The notes below the pieces were generated by a model, which saw only the letters and a program-made list of their open reading frames with translations, ran no database searches and was not told the DNA's origin. 64,000 nucleotides of DNA from Marinomonas polaris DSM 16579 (GTDB lineage: Bacteria > Pseudomonadota > Gammaproteobacteria > Pseudomonadales > Marinomonadaceae). A program made the translations under genes and the position numbers. Positions 1 to 8,234 of the stretch are shown here, in pieces. Position 1 is the stretch's first letter. Each line of letters opens with the position of its first letter. The stretch lies in the NCBI RefSeq assembly GCF_900129155.1, contig NZ_FQVF01000007.1, positions 62,001-126,000 on the forward strand. Reading direction: 5' to 3'.

Positions 1-163
1 AAATCGATTGTGTGGTGGCGATCGGTAATTTAAGCAGCAAGCTACCGATGGTAATCAGCATTAAAAAACCACCACATAAAATCAAAGGTGGCGCCGCCAT
101 GATTTTTTTCGCCGCTTTTGGATGACGCTCTATGGCGGTAACCGCAGGATCCCAATTCACCAT
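1..163 (-). CDS. ktrB: KtrB/TrkH-type potassium transporter, N-terminal part (runs off the window)
   Basis: Only the first 54 codons are inside the window. The ATG at 163 is separated by one base from the TGA of the ktrA-like gene, so the two are almost certainly cotranscribed and translationally coupled. The visible peptide starts MVNWDPAVTAIERHPK, then has a hydrophobic segment (about residues 27-47) ending in LPIATT. A first membrane helix followed by an LP motif is typical of the Trk/Ktr/HKT pore-forming subunit. The identity rests largely on the neighbouring RCK-domain gene, since the selectivity-filter repeats lie outside the window. Confidence 0.7.
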   Translation of the reverse strand, partial: MVNWDPAVTAIERHPKAAKKIMAAPPLILCGGFLMLITIGSLLLKLPIATTQSI

Positions 164-164
164 C

Positions 165-818
165 TCAAGCCAGCCTTGGTGCAATATGTTTAAGTTCACT
201 GCGAGGGCCACACAACAGCAAGATGTCTTTTTCTTTTAGAACAAACTTTTTGTCTAACTGCAAAAAAGTCTCTTGCTCTCGTTTGACCATCACAGCATCG
301 ACTTTTCCCTTTGCTGGGTCCAGAACATCACCAAGAGGACGTCCGTCTAGCTGTGGTTTGATATGAATCTCCACCACGTACAAACCATGTCCAATAGACA
401 AATAATCGTTCACCATCGGGTAATTCAGTGCCTGAGCAACACGCACACCCATTTCTTCTTCTGGATGAATAATACGTGCCACGCCAAGTTTAGAGACAAT
501 AGTGTGATGGGCGCGGCTACTGGCTTTGACCCAGATCTCTTTCACGCCGATCTTTTTCAGCGCCAAGATGCACAACAGGCTGGATTCCATGTCTTCGCCA
601 ATAGCCACCAGCACTGCATCGCTGTTGATCAGGTCGAGCTCTTTTAACGCGTTTTCATCGGTGGAATCGCAAATCATCACTTGGGTGAAATCATCAACGT
701 ACTTTTCAGCAATTTTTGCGTCTCGATCTACACCCGTTACCGTATGACCTAAATAAATTAGCTCCATGCTTGCCGAAACCCCAAAACGCCCTAAACCAAT
801 CACTGTAAAATGCGCCAT
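165..818 (-). CDS. ktrA: KtrA/TrkA-type K+ uptake regulatory subunit (RCK domain)
   Basis: A 217-residue cytosolic RCK protein that gates a Ktr/Trk potassium channel subunit in response to nucleotide. The N-terminal Rossmann fold is visible as GLGRFG (residues 8-13) with the acidic residue of GVDRD (D31) at the end of strand 2. The C-terminal third (about 140-217) fits a TrkA_C domain, with LDGRPLGDVLD and the ending KDILLLCGPRSELKHI. The length suits the short single-unit KtrA form rather than the 458-residue TrkA. It sits one base before the ktrB-like gene. A MITE-like repeat separates it from the kdpE-like gene upstream. Confidence 0.85.
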   Translation of the reverse strand: MAHFTVIGLGRFGVSASMELIYLGHTVTGVDRDAKIAEKYVDDFTQVMICDSTDENALKELDLINSDAVLVAIGEDMESSLLCILALKKIGVKEIWVKASSRAHHTIVSKLGVARIIHPEEEMGVRVAQALNYPMVNDYLSIGHGLYVVEIHIKPQLDGRPLGDVLDPAKGKVDAVMVKREQETFLQLDKKFVLKEKDILLLCGPRSELKHIAPRLA

Positions 819-872
819 ATTGATTACCTTTTATTTATGCCTTTTAAGAGTCTTTTAACATTTTTGATGAAT

Positions 873-1014
873 TGAGACCTTTGCACGAAGTCACGAGCGA
901 AGCCAAGACGAGGCAAAAATAGACGAAAAAGCGGAGTTTATGGGTTATAAATAAGCATTTTGAGTCTATTTTTAACAAAGTATTGGCAAGCACAGTAGTC
1001 GTGCAAAAGTCTCA
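873..1014. mobile_element. 142-bp MITE-like element with terminal inverted repeats
   Basis: The ends are 16-bp inverted repeats with one mismatch (TGAGACCTTTGCACGA at 873-888 and its complement at 999-1014). An inner pair, AAAAATAGAC and GTCTATTTTT, is also perfectly inverted, so the whole segment can fold. It has no coding capacity. It ends three bases before the stop codon of the kdpE-like gene. The outer GAGACCTTTGCA-type end resembles termini of some IS5-like insertion sequences, from memory and not checked. It may be a non-autonomous transposon remnant, and may also act as a terminator or RNA hairpin. Confidence 0.6.
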
Positions 1015-1016
1015 GA

Positions 1017-1706
1017 TTAACTGCCTGATAACAATCGATAACCCAGACCAGGTTCCGTTTTAATAACACGCTGATCATTGGCATTATCGTTGAGCTTTTT
1101 GCGCAGCTGGCTAACTAAAATCCGCAAATAATGCGAGTCTCGGGTATGAGTCACGCCCCAAATTCTGGCCAGTAATTCTTCTTGCATCACCAGCTTGTCT
1201 GGCGTGGTCATCAGCATGCGTAAAAAGGCGAATTCCTTCTTAGTTAGCGCCAAGGGGGAACCTTGTAACCAAGCCTGATTGGTGCTGATTTCTAGCTTAA
1301 TATCTTGGGTTTCTAGGACATCTACCGGTGAGTGGGTATTCACTAAATCCCGTAACAAGACTTTCACTCGAACAATTAATTCGCGAATGCCGAAGGGTTT
1401 GCTCAGGTAATCATTCGCTCCTGCTTCAAGCAGACGAATTTTTTCATCCTCTTCATCCCGAGCTGTCAGAATCAAAATAGGTGTATTGCTGATGGCTCGC
1501 ACATAGTTGACCAAATCCATGCCGTCGCCGTCAGGCAAGCCTAGATCCAATACCAACAAATGCGGTGAATCTTGTTCAATCACGTGCTTTGCAGCGGCGA
1601 TGGATTCCGCACCAAGATACTCAAAACCTTCTGCTGCTAATGAAATACGAATGAAGGTATGGATTTGTGGCTCGTCATCGACCACCAAGATTTTATAAGA
1701 GGTCAT
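1017..1706 (-). CDS. KdpE-like OmpR-family response regulator
   Basis: A 229-residue two-component response regulator. The receiver domain (1-120) has the acidic pair DDE (10-12), the phospho-acceptor D54 in LVLDLGLPDGDG and the conserved lysine in YLSKPFG. The C-terminal winged helix (about 130-226) has the OmpR/PhoB signature ending VIKTEPGLGYRLL, closest by eye to KdpE. It overlaps the upstream kinase gene by four bases (ATGA), so the pair is one operon. No kdpFABC is nearby; the potassium genes present are of the Ktr type, which suggests control of K+ uptake by a different transporter. That target is inferred. Confidence 0.85.
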   Translation of the reverse strand: MTSYKILVVDDEPQIHTFIRISLAAEGFEYLGAESIAAAKHVIEQDSPHLLVLDLGLPDGDGMDLVNYVRAISNTPILILTARDEEDEKIRLLEAGANDYLSKPFGIRELIVRVKVLLRDLVNTHSPVDVLETQDIKLEISTNQAWLQGSPLALTKKEFAFLRMLMTTPDKLVMQEELLARIWGVTHTRDSHYLRILVSQLRKKLNDNANDQRVIKTEPGLGYRLLSGS

Positions 1707-2773
1707 GATGCGTTACCTTTTCCGTTAATTGACACCTCAATGCACGCAGGAAGGCAGATCCGAATTAGGCAGCCTTGTGCAACAGGAACGGATTGAATAG
1801 AACCATGGTGAGCTGCAATAATGCCTTTTGATACCGCCAGACCCAAACCTGTGCCGCTGTCATTTCTCTTGAAAGAGTCGACCGAATAAAACAGTTCAAA
1901 GATGGTTTCAGACTGGGCAGAGCTGATACCATCCCCTTGATCTCGCACATCAATAACAACCTGAGAGCACTTATTATCTGTGCCTAATATATTTATTGAA
2001 ATGATTACAGCTTTATCTATTGGAGAGTATCGCAAGGCATTATCGATAACGTTAAAAATTGCCTGCTGAATAAGTGAAGCACTCACCGAAATCAGTGGCA
2101 GCTTGTCATCTATTTGCAGAATTAAACGATATTTTTGCTGACTAAAACGATCCATAACATGATGTATAATGGCAACGGCAGATTGCTCAGACATTTTTGG
2201 GACAACCACGCCATGGTGCAGTTTTGTTGCTTGCAGTAAGTTCTCAATGTATTGATGAAGACGATGACTTTCGATGGTGGCGCTGTCTAGCAGCTCTTGC
2301 TTTTCCTGCTCCGAGAGCTTATCCATGTATTCTTTTAAAGTACTCAAGGTGCCAATGATGGTCGACAGTGGCGTGCGTAGATCATGAGAAACCGACAATA
2401 AAATACTGTTACGCAGCTGCTCTTGTTTTAATTGGTTTTGCTGATGTTGATATAACTCTGCCAGCTTACTGGTGATTACCGCCACCAGCAGAAATACCAG
2501 TAAATTCACCATATCATCGCCATTAAACATCTCTAATGAATAACGCGGCACGGTAAAAAGGAAGTTAAAGCAAAGCGCTTCAAACAGCGCCACGCCATAC
2601 ACCCAACGAGAACGACAGGATAAAGCGACTACCACCACCGCCAGCTGCAAAATCAGCAAAACGGCAATATTGGACCCAAGCCAAATATCCAATCCATAAC
2701 TGATCAGCAAAGCCGTGCTAACAGCAAGCACGGCTAAATAGTGAGAAGGGATTGTTGGTGTTTTCATTTTCAT
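1703..2773 (-). CDS. Short KdpD-like sensor histidine kinase (DUF4118 + HisKA + HATPase)
   Basis: A 356-residue membrane kinase. Four hydrophobic segments in residues 13-102 match the DUF4118 membrane domain of KdpD. They are followed by the H-box SVSHDLRTPL (H130), the N-box NVIDNALRYSP, DQGDGIS and GTGLGLAVSKG. Full KdpD is about 900 residues and starts with a KdpD sensor plus universal-stress-protein region. That whole N-terminal half is missing here, and the ATG with its membrane domain sits at the gene start, so this looks like a natural short form rather than a frameshift. Its partner regulator gene overlaps the 3' end. Confidence 0.85.
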   Translation of the reverse strand: MKMKTPTIPSHYLAVLAVSTALLISYGLDIWLGSNIAVLLILQLAVVVVALSCRSRWVYGVALFEALCFNFLFTVPRYSLEMFNGDDMVNLLVFLLVAVITSKLAELYQHQQNQLKQEQLRNSILLSVSHDLRTPLSTIIGTLSTLKEYMDKLSEQEKQELLDSATIESHRLHQYIENLLQATKLHHGVVVPKMSEQSAVAIIHHVMDRFSQQKYRLILQIDDKLPLISVSASLIQQAIFNVIDNALRYSPIDKAVIISINILGTDNKCSQVVIDVRDQGDGISSAQSETIFELFYSVDSFKRNDSGTGLGLAVSKGIIAAHHGSIQSVPVAQGCLIRICLPACIEVSINGKGNAS

Positions 2774-2905
2774 TATGTCGCTTGTCTACGCCTTTTAAGT
2801 AAGGAAGAGCACAAGCAAGACTGTAGCAAAGGGCGCAGAGATTGGCGCGTAAAAAAACCGTAACGTTTTCATTAGGCCATCACATTGATTAGACAGCCAC
2901 ATTAA

Positions 2906-4063
2906 TTAGCTCATCAAACGACCGAATTGAATAGCAGCGGCGATGTTTCGTGATGAGTTGATTAGATTACTTTCAGCTTGAGCCAAGACATTATCCAAAC
3001 TATCGAGCGCCGGAATAATGGGAAATATCGCCAACATTCCGTGAGCCAAAATAGCCTCAGCGTCTTTACCCAAACTACCAGCAATACCAATGGTTGGAAC
3101 CCCATTTGCGTTGGCTTGTTTCAGTACGCCCATGGGTGTTTTGCCAAAGACAGTTTGGCCATCTATTCGACCTTCGCCAGTGATGACTAAATCGGCATTT
3201 TGTAGCTTGTCAGCCAAACCAACGGTTTCCATGACAATCTCGATACCGGGCTTTAGAGTCGCATTAAGAAACACTTTTGCGCCCAAGCCCATGCCACCAG
3301 CCGCACCAGCGCCAGGATCGAGTCGATGATCAGCAAAACCATTCTGCACTAAGACATCCGCAAAGTGCTCGAGTGTTTTATCTAACAAGGTCACCATTTC
3401 TGGCGTTGCACCTTTTTGTGGGCCAAAAATAGCGGAAGCACCACGTTCGCCACATAACGGATTATCAACATCACAGGCAACATCGAAGCGGCATTCGGCT
3501 AGAAGAGGGTGAGCTTGGCTCACATCAACCTGACTCAATTGAGCGAGCGCCATACCGCCAAAGGGCAGTTCTTGATGGTTATCGCCTTGGAATTGAATGC
3601 CCAATGCTTGCGCCAAACCCACGCCCGCGTCATTGGTGGCACTGCCACCTAATCCTAGAACAATGTGTTTAATGCCTCTATCTAGGGCATCTTTGATCAA
3701 TTCACCGGTTCCGAAGCTAGTGGTGTAAAGTGGATCACGCTGATCTCGTGGCACCAAATGCAACCCTGAAGCGGACGCCATTTCAATCACAGCGGTGGAC
3801 GATGTTTGACCTTCTACCGAGCCTAAAATACCGTATTGCGCCATGACCCTATTGCCCAGCGGTCCAGTCACTTCAAGGTCAACTAAATGCCCTTGAGTCG
3901 CATCAACCATAGATTGCACCGTGCCTTCACCGCCATCGGCCATCGGGACTTTGATGTATTCCGCGTCAGGGAATACCTGACGAAAGCCCGCTTCAATCGC
4001 ATTCGCTACTTCCAGCGCGGTTAAACTTTCTTTAAAGGAATCCGGTGCAATCACAATCTTCAT
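2906..4063 (-). CDS. Glycerate kinase (GlxK/GarK type)
   Basis: Phosphorylates D-glycerate with ATP, feeding it into glycolysis. About 385 residues, the usual size for the GlxK/GarK class. It begins MKIVIAPDSFKESLTALEVA, a family hallmark, followed by PMADGGEGT, LGLGGSATNDAG, GAAGGMG and ITGEGRIDGQT. The ATG at 4063 is preferred over the longer frame from 4111 because AAGGA lies six bases before it and family homology begins there. It lies 55 bp downstream of acuI on the same strand, so cotranscription is possible. No glyoxylate carboligase or tartronate reductase is seen nearby. Confidence 0.9.
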   Translation of the reverse strand: MKIVIAPDSFKESLTALEVANAIEAGFRQVFPDAEYIKVPMADGGEGTVQSMVDATQGHLVDLEVTGPLGNRVMAQYGILGSVEGQTSSTAVIEMASASGLHLVPRDQRDPLYTTSFGTGELIKDALDRGIKHIVLGLGGSATNDAGVGLAQALGIQFQGDNHQELPFGGMALAQLSQVDVSQAHPLLAECRFDVACDVDNPLCGERGASAIFGPQKGATPEMVTLLDKTLEHFADVLVQNGFADHRLDPGAGAAGGMGLGAKVFLNATLKPGIEIVMETVGLADKLQNADLVITGEGRIDGQTVFGKTPMGVLKQANANGVPTIGIAGSLGKDAEAILAHGMLAIFPIIPALDSLDNVLAQAESNLINSSRNIAAAIQFGRLMS

Positions 4064-4118
4064 AGTCAATCCTTGCTGCTGGTAAAATAAGTCTCGTCGA
4101 TGAAATAGCAAAAGCGGG

Positions 4119-5105
4119 TTATTGAGCTTTTATATTAACCAATACTCGACCACGTACCTTTCCATCAAGCAATTTATAGGCCGTTTCTACTACGTCTTCC
4201 AAGCCAATTTCTTCACTGATGCTGTCAAAGTCTTCTGGTTGCAACAGTTCGCTTAAGCGTTGCCACGCTTCAATACGGTCTGCTAAGGGTCGCATGACGC
4301 TGTCAATGCCGATAAGTTTGACGCCGCGCAAAATGAACGGCGCAACAGAAGCAGGGAAGTCCATACCTTGAGCTAGGCCACAAGCGGTTACCACGCCACC
4401 GTATTTTGTACTTGCACAGGCGTTGGCTAAAGTGTGACTACCGACACAATCGATGACGCCAGCCCAACGCTCTTTCTGCAAAGGTTTACCAGGCTCGGAA
4501 AGTAACTTTCGATCAATGATCTCGCTCGCGCCAAGACTTTTCAAATAGTCGCTTTCTTCCATTCGTCCAGTTGAGGCAACCACGTGATAACCAAGACGAT
4601 TCAGTAGACGAATGGCAAAACTACCAACACCTCCGTTGGCGCCAGTGACTAGAATTTCACCAGAATCAGGTGTAACACCTTGTTTTTCAAGGGCAAGTAC
4701 TGACAGCATAGCGGTATATCCCGCTGTACCTATTGCCATAGATTGTTTAGCATTTATACCTTTTGGCAGCGGAATAAGCCAGTCACTTTTGAGTCGAGCT
4801 TTTTGTGCAAGCCCACCCCAATGCACTTCTCCAACGCCAAAGCCATTCAGTATGACAAAATCACCTTCAGAGAAGCGATCAGAGTCGCTTTGCAAAACTT
4901 CACCGACTAAATCGATTCCAGGCACCATAGGAAAAGAACGTACAACAGGAGACTTACCTGTGATAGCTAAGCTATCTTTGTAATTTAACGTGCTGTAATG
5001 TACTGCGATGAGAACATCACCTTCGGGTAGCTGATCTTCCTGTAGCTCAACCACGGATGCAGAGCTTTTTTTCTCTTCTTGGGTGATCAATAAACCTTTA
5101 AACAT
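4119..5105 (-). CDS. acuI: Acrylyl-CoA reductase AcuI/YhdH family
   Basis: An NADPH-dependent medium-chain reductase of about 328 residues. In marine bacteria AcuI reduces toxic acryloyl-CoA (from DMSP or acrylate) to propionyl-CoA. Visible features are YSTLNYKDSLAITGK, PMVPGIDLVGEV, GTAGYTAM and the Rossmann loop TGANGGVGSFA; zinc-binding cysteines are absent, as expected for this subfamily. The start at 5105 has GGAGG just upstream, and the longer frame from 5147 would read through the operator. A TetR-type gene lies directly upstream, and both carry the same palindrome in their promoters, so induction by substrate is likely. Confidence 0.88.
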   Translation of the reverse strand: MFKGLLITQEEKKSSASVVELQEDQLPEGDVLIAVHYSTLNYKDSLAITGKSPVVRSFPMVPGIDLVGEVLQSDSDRFSEGDFVILNGFGVGEVHWGGLAQKARLKSDWLIPLPKGINAKQSMAIGTAGYTAMLSVLALEKQGVTPDSGEILVTGANGGVGSFAIRLLNRLGYHVVASTGRMEESDYLKSLGASEIIDRKLLSEPGKPLQKERWAGVIDCVGSHTLANACASTKYGGVVTACGLAQGMDFPASVAPFILRGVKLIGIDSVMRPLADRIEAWQRLSELLQPEDFDSISEEIGLEDVVETAYKLLDGKVRGRVLVNIKAQ

Positions 5106-5119
5106 AAATCCTCCGATTT

Positions 5120-5134
5120 TAGACCGTTCGTCTA
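5120..5134. promoter_or_regulatory. Palindromic operator TAGAC-N5-GTCTA before acuI
   Basis: A perfect 5-bp dyad (TAGACCGTTCGTCTA) lies 15-29 bases upstream of the acuI start. The same dyad occurs before the adjacent tetR gene at 5906-5920. Two copies in exactly the two expected promoters make it the probable TetR binding site. Confidence 0.75.
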
Positions 5135-5160
5135 ATAAAACTGTCATCTAATGAATAGCT

Positions 5161-5187
5161 AAAAAGCCAAGTATCAATACTTGGCTC
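5161..5187 (-). terminator. Rho-independent terminator of the tetR gene
   Basis: A perfect 10-bp stem (AGCCAAGTAT at 5165-5174, complement at 5177-5186) is followed on the minus strand by TTTT. It lies just after the tetR stop, so acuI is probably transcribed from its own promoter. Confidence 0.75.
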
Positions 5188-5193
5188 AAGTCA

Positions 5194-5883
5194 TTAACGT
5201 GTTTTTACTTGAATCGCTTGGGTGAAAAAATTCATAAATAAGCTTAGTGGTTGAATGCTTTTTACCAATCTTGCACGATGAACCGCGCCTTCCCAGCCAA
5301 TCCAAAATGCCTGAGACGTCTCTTCAATACTGCCTTGTAGATCAATTTCACCTTGTTTTTGGCTTTCTAATAAACAGGTCGCAACTCGTGCTTGCCAACT
5401 TTGATAGGTCGCTTGTAATTGCTCTCGAAATGCTTCGGATAACAGGCTAGATTCTTGTTCCAAATTGCCAACTAAACAGCCACGTTTGAATTCATGACGG
5501 ACAATGCCGTCTTGGGCGTCTTGAGCGAAACGCTGTAATCGTTCTAGCGGAGAAAATGCCTCATCGAACAAAAAACCATCTAACTTAGCTTCGAAATAAC
5601 GGCGATAGCGCTCTAAAACGGCCAAACCAAAGGCTTCTTTACTAGAAAAGTAATGATAGAAAGACCCTTTTGGCACACCAATAGATTTTAAAATCGGATC
5701 AATGCCACTGCGGGTGAAACCAGATTCCGTCAGTATCAGCATACCTGCACGTAACAGAGCTTCTCGAGTATCCAAAGCGTCTGCTGACGGCTTTTTAGGT
5801 CGACCACGACGAGGTTTATTAGGCAAGTTCACAGTGGTATTTGGTTCATCAAGGACAGGGAGCAAGTATTTATACCTAGGCAA
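5194..5883 (-). CDS. TetR-family repressor (AcuR/NemR-like)
   Basis: Up to 229 residues. A basic stretch NKPRRGRPKK comes first, then the TetR helix-turn-helix (FTRSGIDPILKSIGVPKGSFYHYFSSKEAFGLA in outline, about residues 57-90) and a TetR_C ligand domain with the conserved motif RGCLVGNLEQE (AcuR/NemR-like). It lies directly upstream of acuI, and a TAGAC-N5-GTCTA palindrome precedes both genes, so it probably represses itself and acuI until an acrylate-like or electrophilic ligand appears. The start is uncertain: the frame opens with TTG at 5883 without a clear ribosome site, and other TTG/GTG codons follow within 60 bases. Confidence 0.82.
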   Translation of the reverse strand: MPRYKYLLPVLDEPNTTVNLPNKPRRGRPKKPSADALDTREALLRAGMLILTESGFTRSGIDPILKSIGVPKGSFYHYFSSKEAFGLAVLERYRRYFEAKLDGFLFDEAFSPLERLQRFAQDAQDGIVRHEFKRGCLVGNLEQESSLLSEAFREQLQATYQSWQARVATCLLESQKQGEIDLQGSIEETSQAFWIGWEGAVHRARLVKSIQPLSLFMNFFTQAIQVKTR

Positions 5884-5905
5884 TAAAATACGATAGGTAT
5901 TAATT

Positions 5906-5920
5906 TAGACCACTCGTCTA
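5906..5920. promoter_or_regulatory. Palindromic operator TAGAC-N5-GTCTA before tetR
   Basis: TAGACCACTCGTCTA, the same half-sites and spacing as the copy before acuI, about 23 bases upstream of the first possible tetR start. Consistent with autorepression. Confidence 0.75.
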
Positions 5921-5985
5921 TTTAATTCAATGACTTAAACTCAAAGACGTTAATTCAAGGGAGTTAATTGAAGAACTTAAAAGTC

Positions 5986-6864
5986 TTATATCACTGCATC
6001 TTCTCTCAGTTTGTCTTTTGTCGGTGGCGCGCCGAAGTAGCGCTTATAGTCTCGACTAAATTGATGCACGCTTTTATAGCCAACTTCTAAAGAAATCTGA
6101 CTGACATTTAGATGACCTTGATTCAATAACATTTGTGCTTTTAAAAGACGCAAACGCTTCAAATACTGCAGAGGAGAAGATCCTGCGATATTTTTAAAGT
6201 GATGGTGAAAACTGGAAACACTCATGTTGGCGTCTTCAGCGAGTTGCTCAACACGAACTTCTTGATCCAACTGCTGATGTAACTGCTTAAGAGAGTTCAC
6301 TATCAATGAAAAACGCCCTTGGTTTAACACTAAAGCGCGTAAAGCATCACCTTGTGGGCTTTGTAAGGCTTCAAAAATGACCTCTCTAACTCGACTTTGT
6401 CCCATGATTTTTGCGGTATACGGATCATGTAACGCTTTGATAAGGCGAGACACAGATTCAATCATGTCATCACTCATTGGGACGGATGACATAGGAAAAT
6501 GAGATACAGATGGGTTTAACGTCTCTTCAGAAGAAACAGAAACTAACTCGGATAATAAAACAGGGTCTATATCGATAGAGACGCCTAAAAGCGGTTCTTG
6601 TTGGCTTGCAAAGGTTTCGCATTCGAAAGGCAAGGGCAAGGTTTGCACCAAGTAATGTCCAGAATTGTAGTGAATTTCGCGGTCGCCTAAATAGCCAATT
6701 TTTCGACCCTGAACAATAATAGTGAGTCCTGGCCGATAAATAAGCGGCATTCGAGGTAATGATTTTGCGCACTTCATTAGACGAACATTGGCAATCAAGG
6801 TATCGCAGAAGCCATCCTCGCTCACTAGAGGTTTGATCAAATCTACTAAATTTCTATCGCTCAT
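5986..6864 (-). CDS. AraC-family regulator, YqhC-like
   Basis: About 292 residues. The N-terminal two thirds match the AraC_N cupin-like domain of the YqhC type (MPLIYRPGLTIIVQGRKIGYLGD). The C-terminal 100 residues carry two helix-turn-helix motifs (VEQLAEDANMSVSSFHHHFK and ISLEVGYKSVHQFSRDYKRYFG). The ATG at 6864 is chosen because GGTGG precedes it at good spacing. It is divergent from a zinc alcohol dehydrogenase across about 185 bp. E. coli YqhC activates the neighbouring aldehyde reductase yqhD, so an aldehyde-responsive role is a reasonable inference. Confidence 0.85.
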   Translation of the reverse strand: MSDRNLVDLIKPLVSEDGFCDTLIANVRLMKCAKSLPRMPLIYRPGLTIIVQGRKIGYLGDREIHYNSGHYLVQTLPLPFECETFASQQEPLLGVSIDIDPVLLSELVSVSSEETLNPSVSHFPMSSVPMSDDMIESVSRLIKALHDPYTAKIMGQSRVREVIFEALQSPQGDALRALVLNQGRFSLIVNSLKQLHQQLDQEVRVEQLAEDANMSVSSFHHHFKNIAGSSPLQYLKRLRLLKAQMLLNQGHLNVSQISLEVGYKSVHQFSRDYKRYFGAPPTKDKLREDAVI

Positions 6865-7050
6865 CTTTGATCCACCCATCTATAAAAATCAATGGGGTTA
6901 TTATGCATACAAGATTGTGTAGGAAAAGTTAAGTTTCACTAATTTGGAGAAATAGGCAAAACAATAGCAAGAATGCACAACACAAAATAAAGGATTTTAC
7001 TCTACACTAGGCGTCACGTATTTCATGTTCAAACACTGGAGTAACAATTT

Positions 7051-8109
7051 ATGAGCCAAGCAAAATCCTATGCTGCACTCTCTGCAACAACCCCTTTAGC
7101 ACCATTTTCATTTGAACGCCGCGCCCTTCGTGAAGACGATGTAAACATCGATATTCTTTATTGTGGTGTTTGTCATTCTGATATTCATACAGCGGAAAGT
7201 GATTGGGGCCCAAGTAATTACCCAATCGTTCCAGGCCATGAAATTGTCGGTAAAGTGACAGAAGTTGGCAGTAAAGTATCTAAATACAAAGTTGGCGATA
7301 TTGTCGGCGTCGGTTGTATGGTCGACTCTTGTCAGCATTGTTCCCATTGTGCAGCTGACTTAGAGCAATATTGTGATAATGGCCCAGTTGGAACTTACGG
7401 TGCTCACGATTTAATCGACGGTACCTTAACTTACGGCGGTTATTCTGATCATATCGTTGTGCGTGAAAAATTCGTCTTATCCATTCCTGAAGCCTTGGAA
7501 TTGAGTAAAGCAGCACCTTTATTGTGTGCTGGTATCACGACGTATTCTCCACTTCGTCATCACGGTATTAAAGCTGGTGATAAAGTTGGTATTTTAGGCA
7601 TGGGCGGCTTAGGCCATATGGGCGTGAAATTCGCCAAAGCCTTTGGTGCGGAAGTGACTATTTTCACTCGTTCTGAAAGCAAAATTGCGGAAGCGAAAAA
7701 ACAAGGCGCGGATCACGTTATTGTGTCGACTGATGAAGAACAAATGAAAGCGGCAGCGATGACGTTTGATTATTTGTTAGACACCATTCCTGTTCAACAC
7801 GATTTGAACCCGTACCTTGGTTGCTTAAAAGTCGATGGCACGCACATTTTAGTCGGTCTTATCGAACCAATGGAACCAGCGGTTCATGCGGCGAATTTGG
7901 TGATGAAACGTCGTGTTCTTACTGGTTCTTTGATCGGTGGTATCGCCGAAACACAAGAAATGTTGGAGTTCTGTGCGGAACACAATATCGAGTGCGATGC
8001 TGAAATGATCAATATCCAAGATATTAACCAAGCTTATAAACGTATGAAAAAAGGCGATGTGAAATACCGCTTCATCATTGATATGAAAAGCTTGAAAGAA
8101 GAAGCTTAA
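7051..8109 (+). CDS. NADP-dependent zinc alcohol dehydrogenase (YahK/AdhA-like)
   Basis: A 352-residue cytosolic medium-chain dehydrogenase that probably reduces aldehydes or oxidises alcohols. Catalytic zinc ligands are visible as C41 in CGVCHSD, H63-E64 in PGHE, and a later cysteine in LLCAGITTYSP. Structural zinc cysteines are C94, C97, C100 and C108. The coenzyme loop GMGGLGHMG lies near residues 183-191. The sequence is of the cinnamyl-alcohol-dehydrogenase/YahK type. It is a single gene with a strong terminator and is divergent from the YqhC-like regulator, its likely activator. Confidence 0.9.
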   Translation: MSQAKSYAALSATTPLAPFSFERRALREDDVNIDILYCGVCHSDIHTAESDWGPSNYPIVPGHEIVGKVTEVGSKVSKYKVGDIVGVGCMVDSCQHCSHCAADLEQYCDNGPVGTYGAHDLIDGTLTYGGYSDHIVVREKFVLSIPEALELSKAAPLLCAGITTYSPLRHHGIKAGDKVGILGMGGLGHMGVKFAKAFGAEVTIFTRSESKIAEAKKQGADHVIVSTDEEQMKAAAMTFDYLLDTIPVQHDLNPYLGCLKVDGTHILVGLIEPMEPAVHAANLVMKRRVLTGSLIGGIAETQEMLEFCAEHNIECDAEMINIQDINQAYKRMKKGDVKYRFIIDMKSLKEEA

Positions 8110-8156
8110 TCGAGCTTTATAGCTCTTTTGGGTTGTCTTAAAATAAGCTGATAGTT

Positions 8157-8187
8157 AAAAAGCGCCTTTGATAGGCGCTTTTTTTTG
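8157..8187. terminator. Bidirectional rho-independent terminator
   Basis: The stem AGCGCC (8161-8166) / GGCGCT (8174-8179) has A-rich and T-rich flanks on both sides. It lies between the convergent alcohol dehydrogenase and 8-oxoguanine deaminase genes and can serve both. Confidence 0.85.
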
Positions 8188-8234
8188 TTCTATTTTCTAT
8201 TGTTCTCTATTTAGAGAGTTAGAGAGCAATTACG

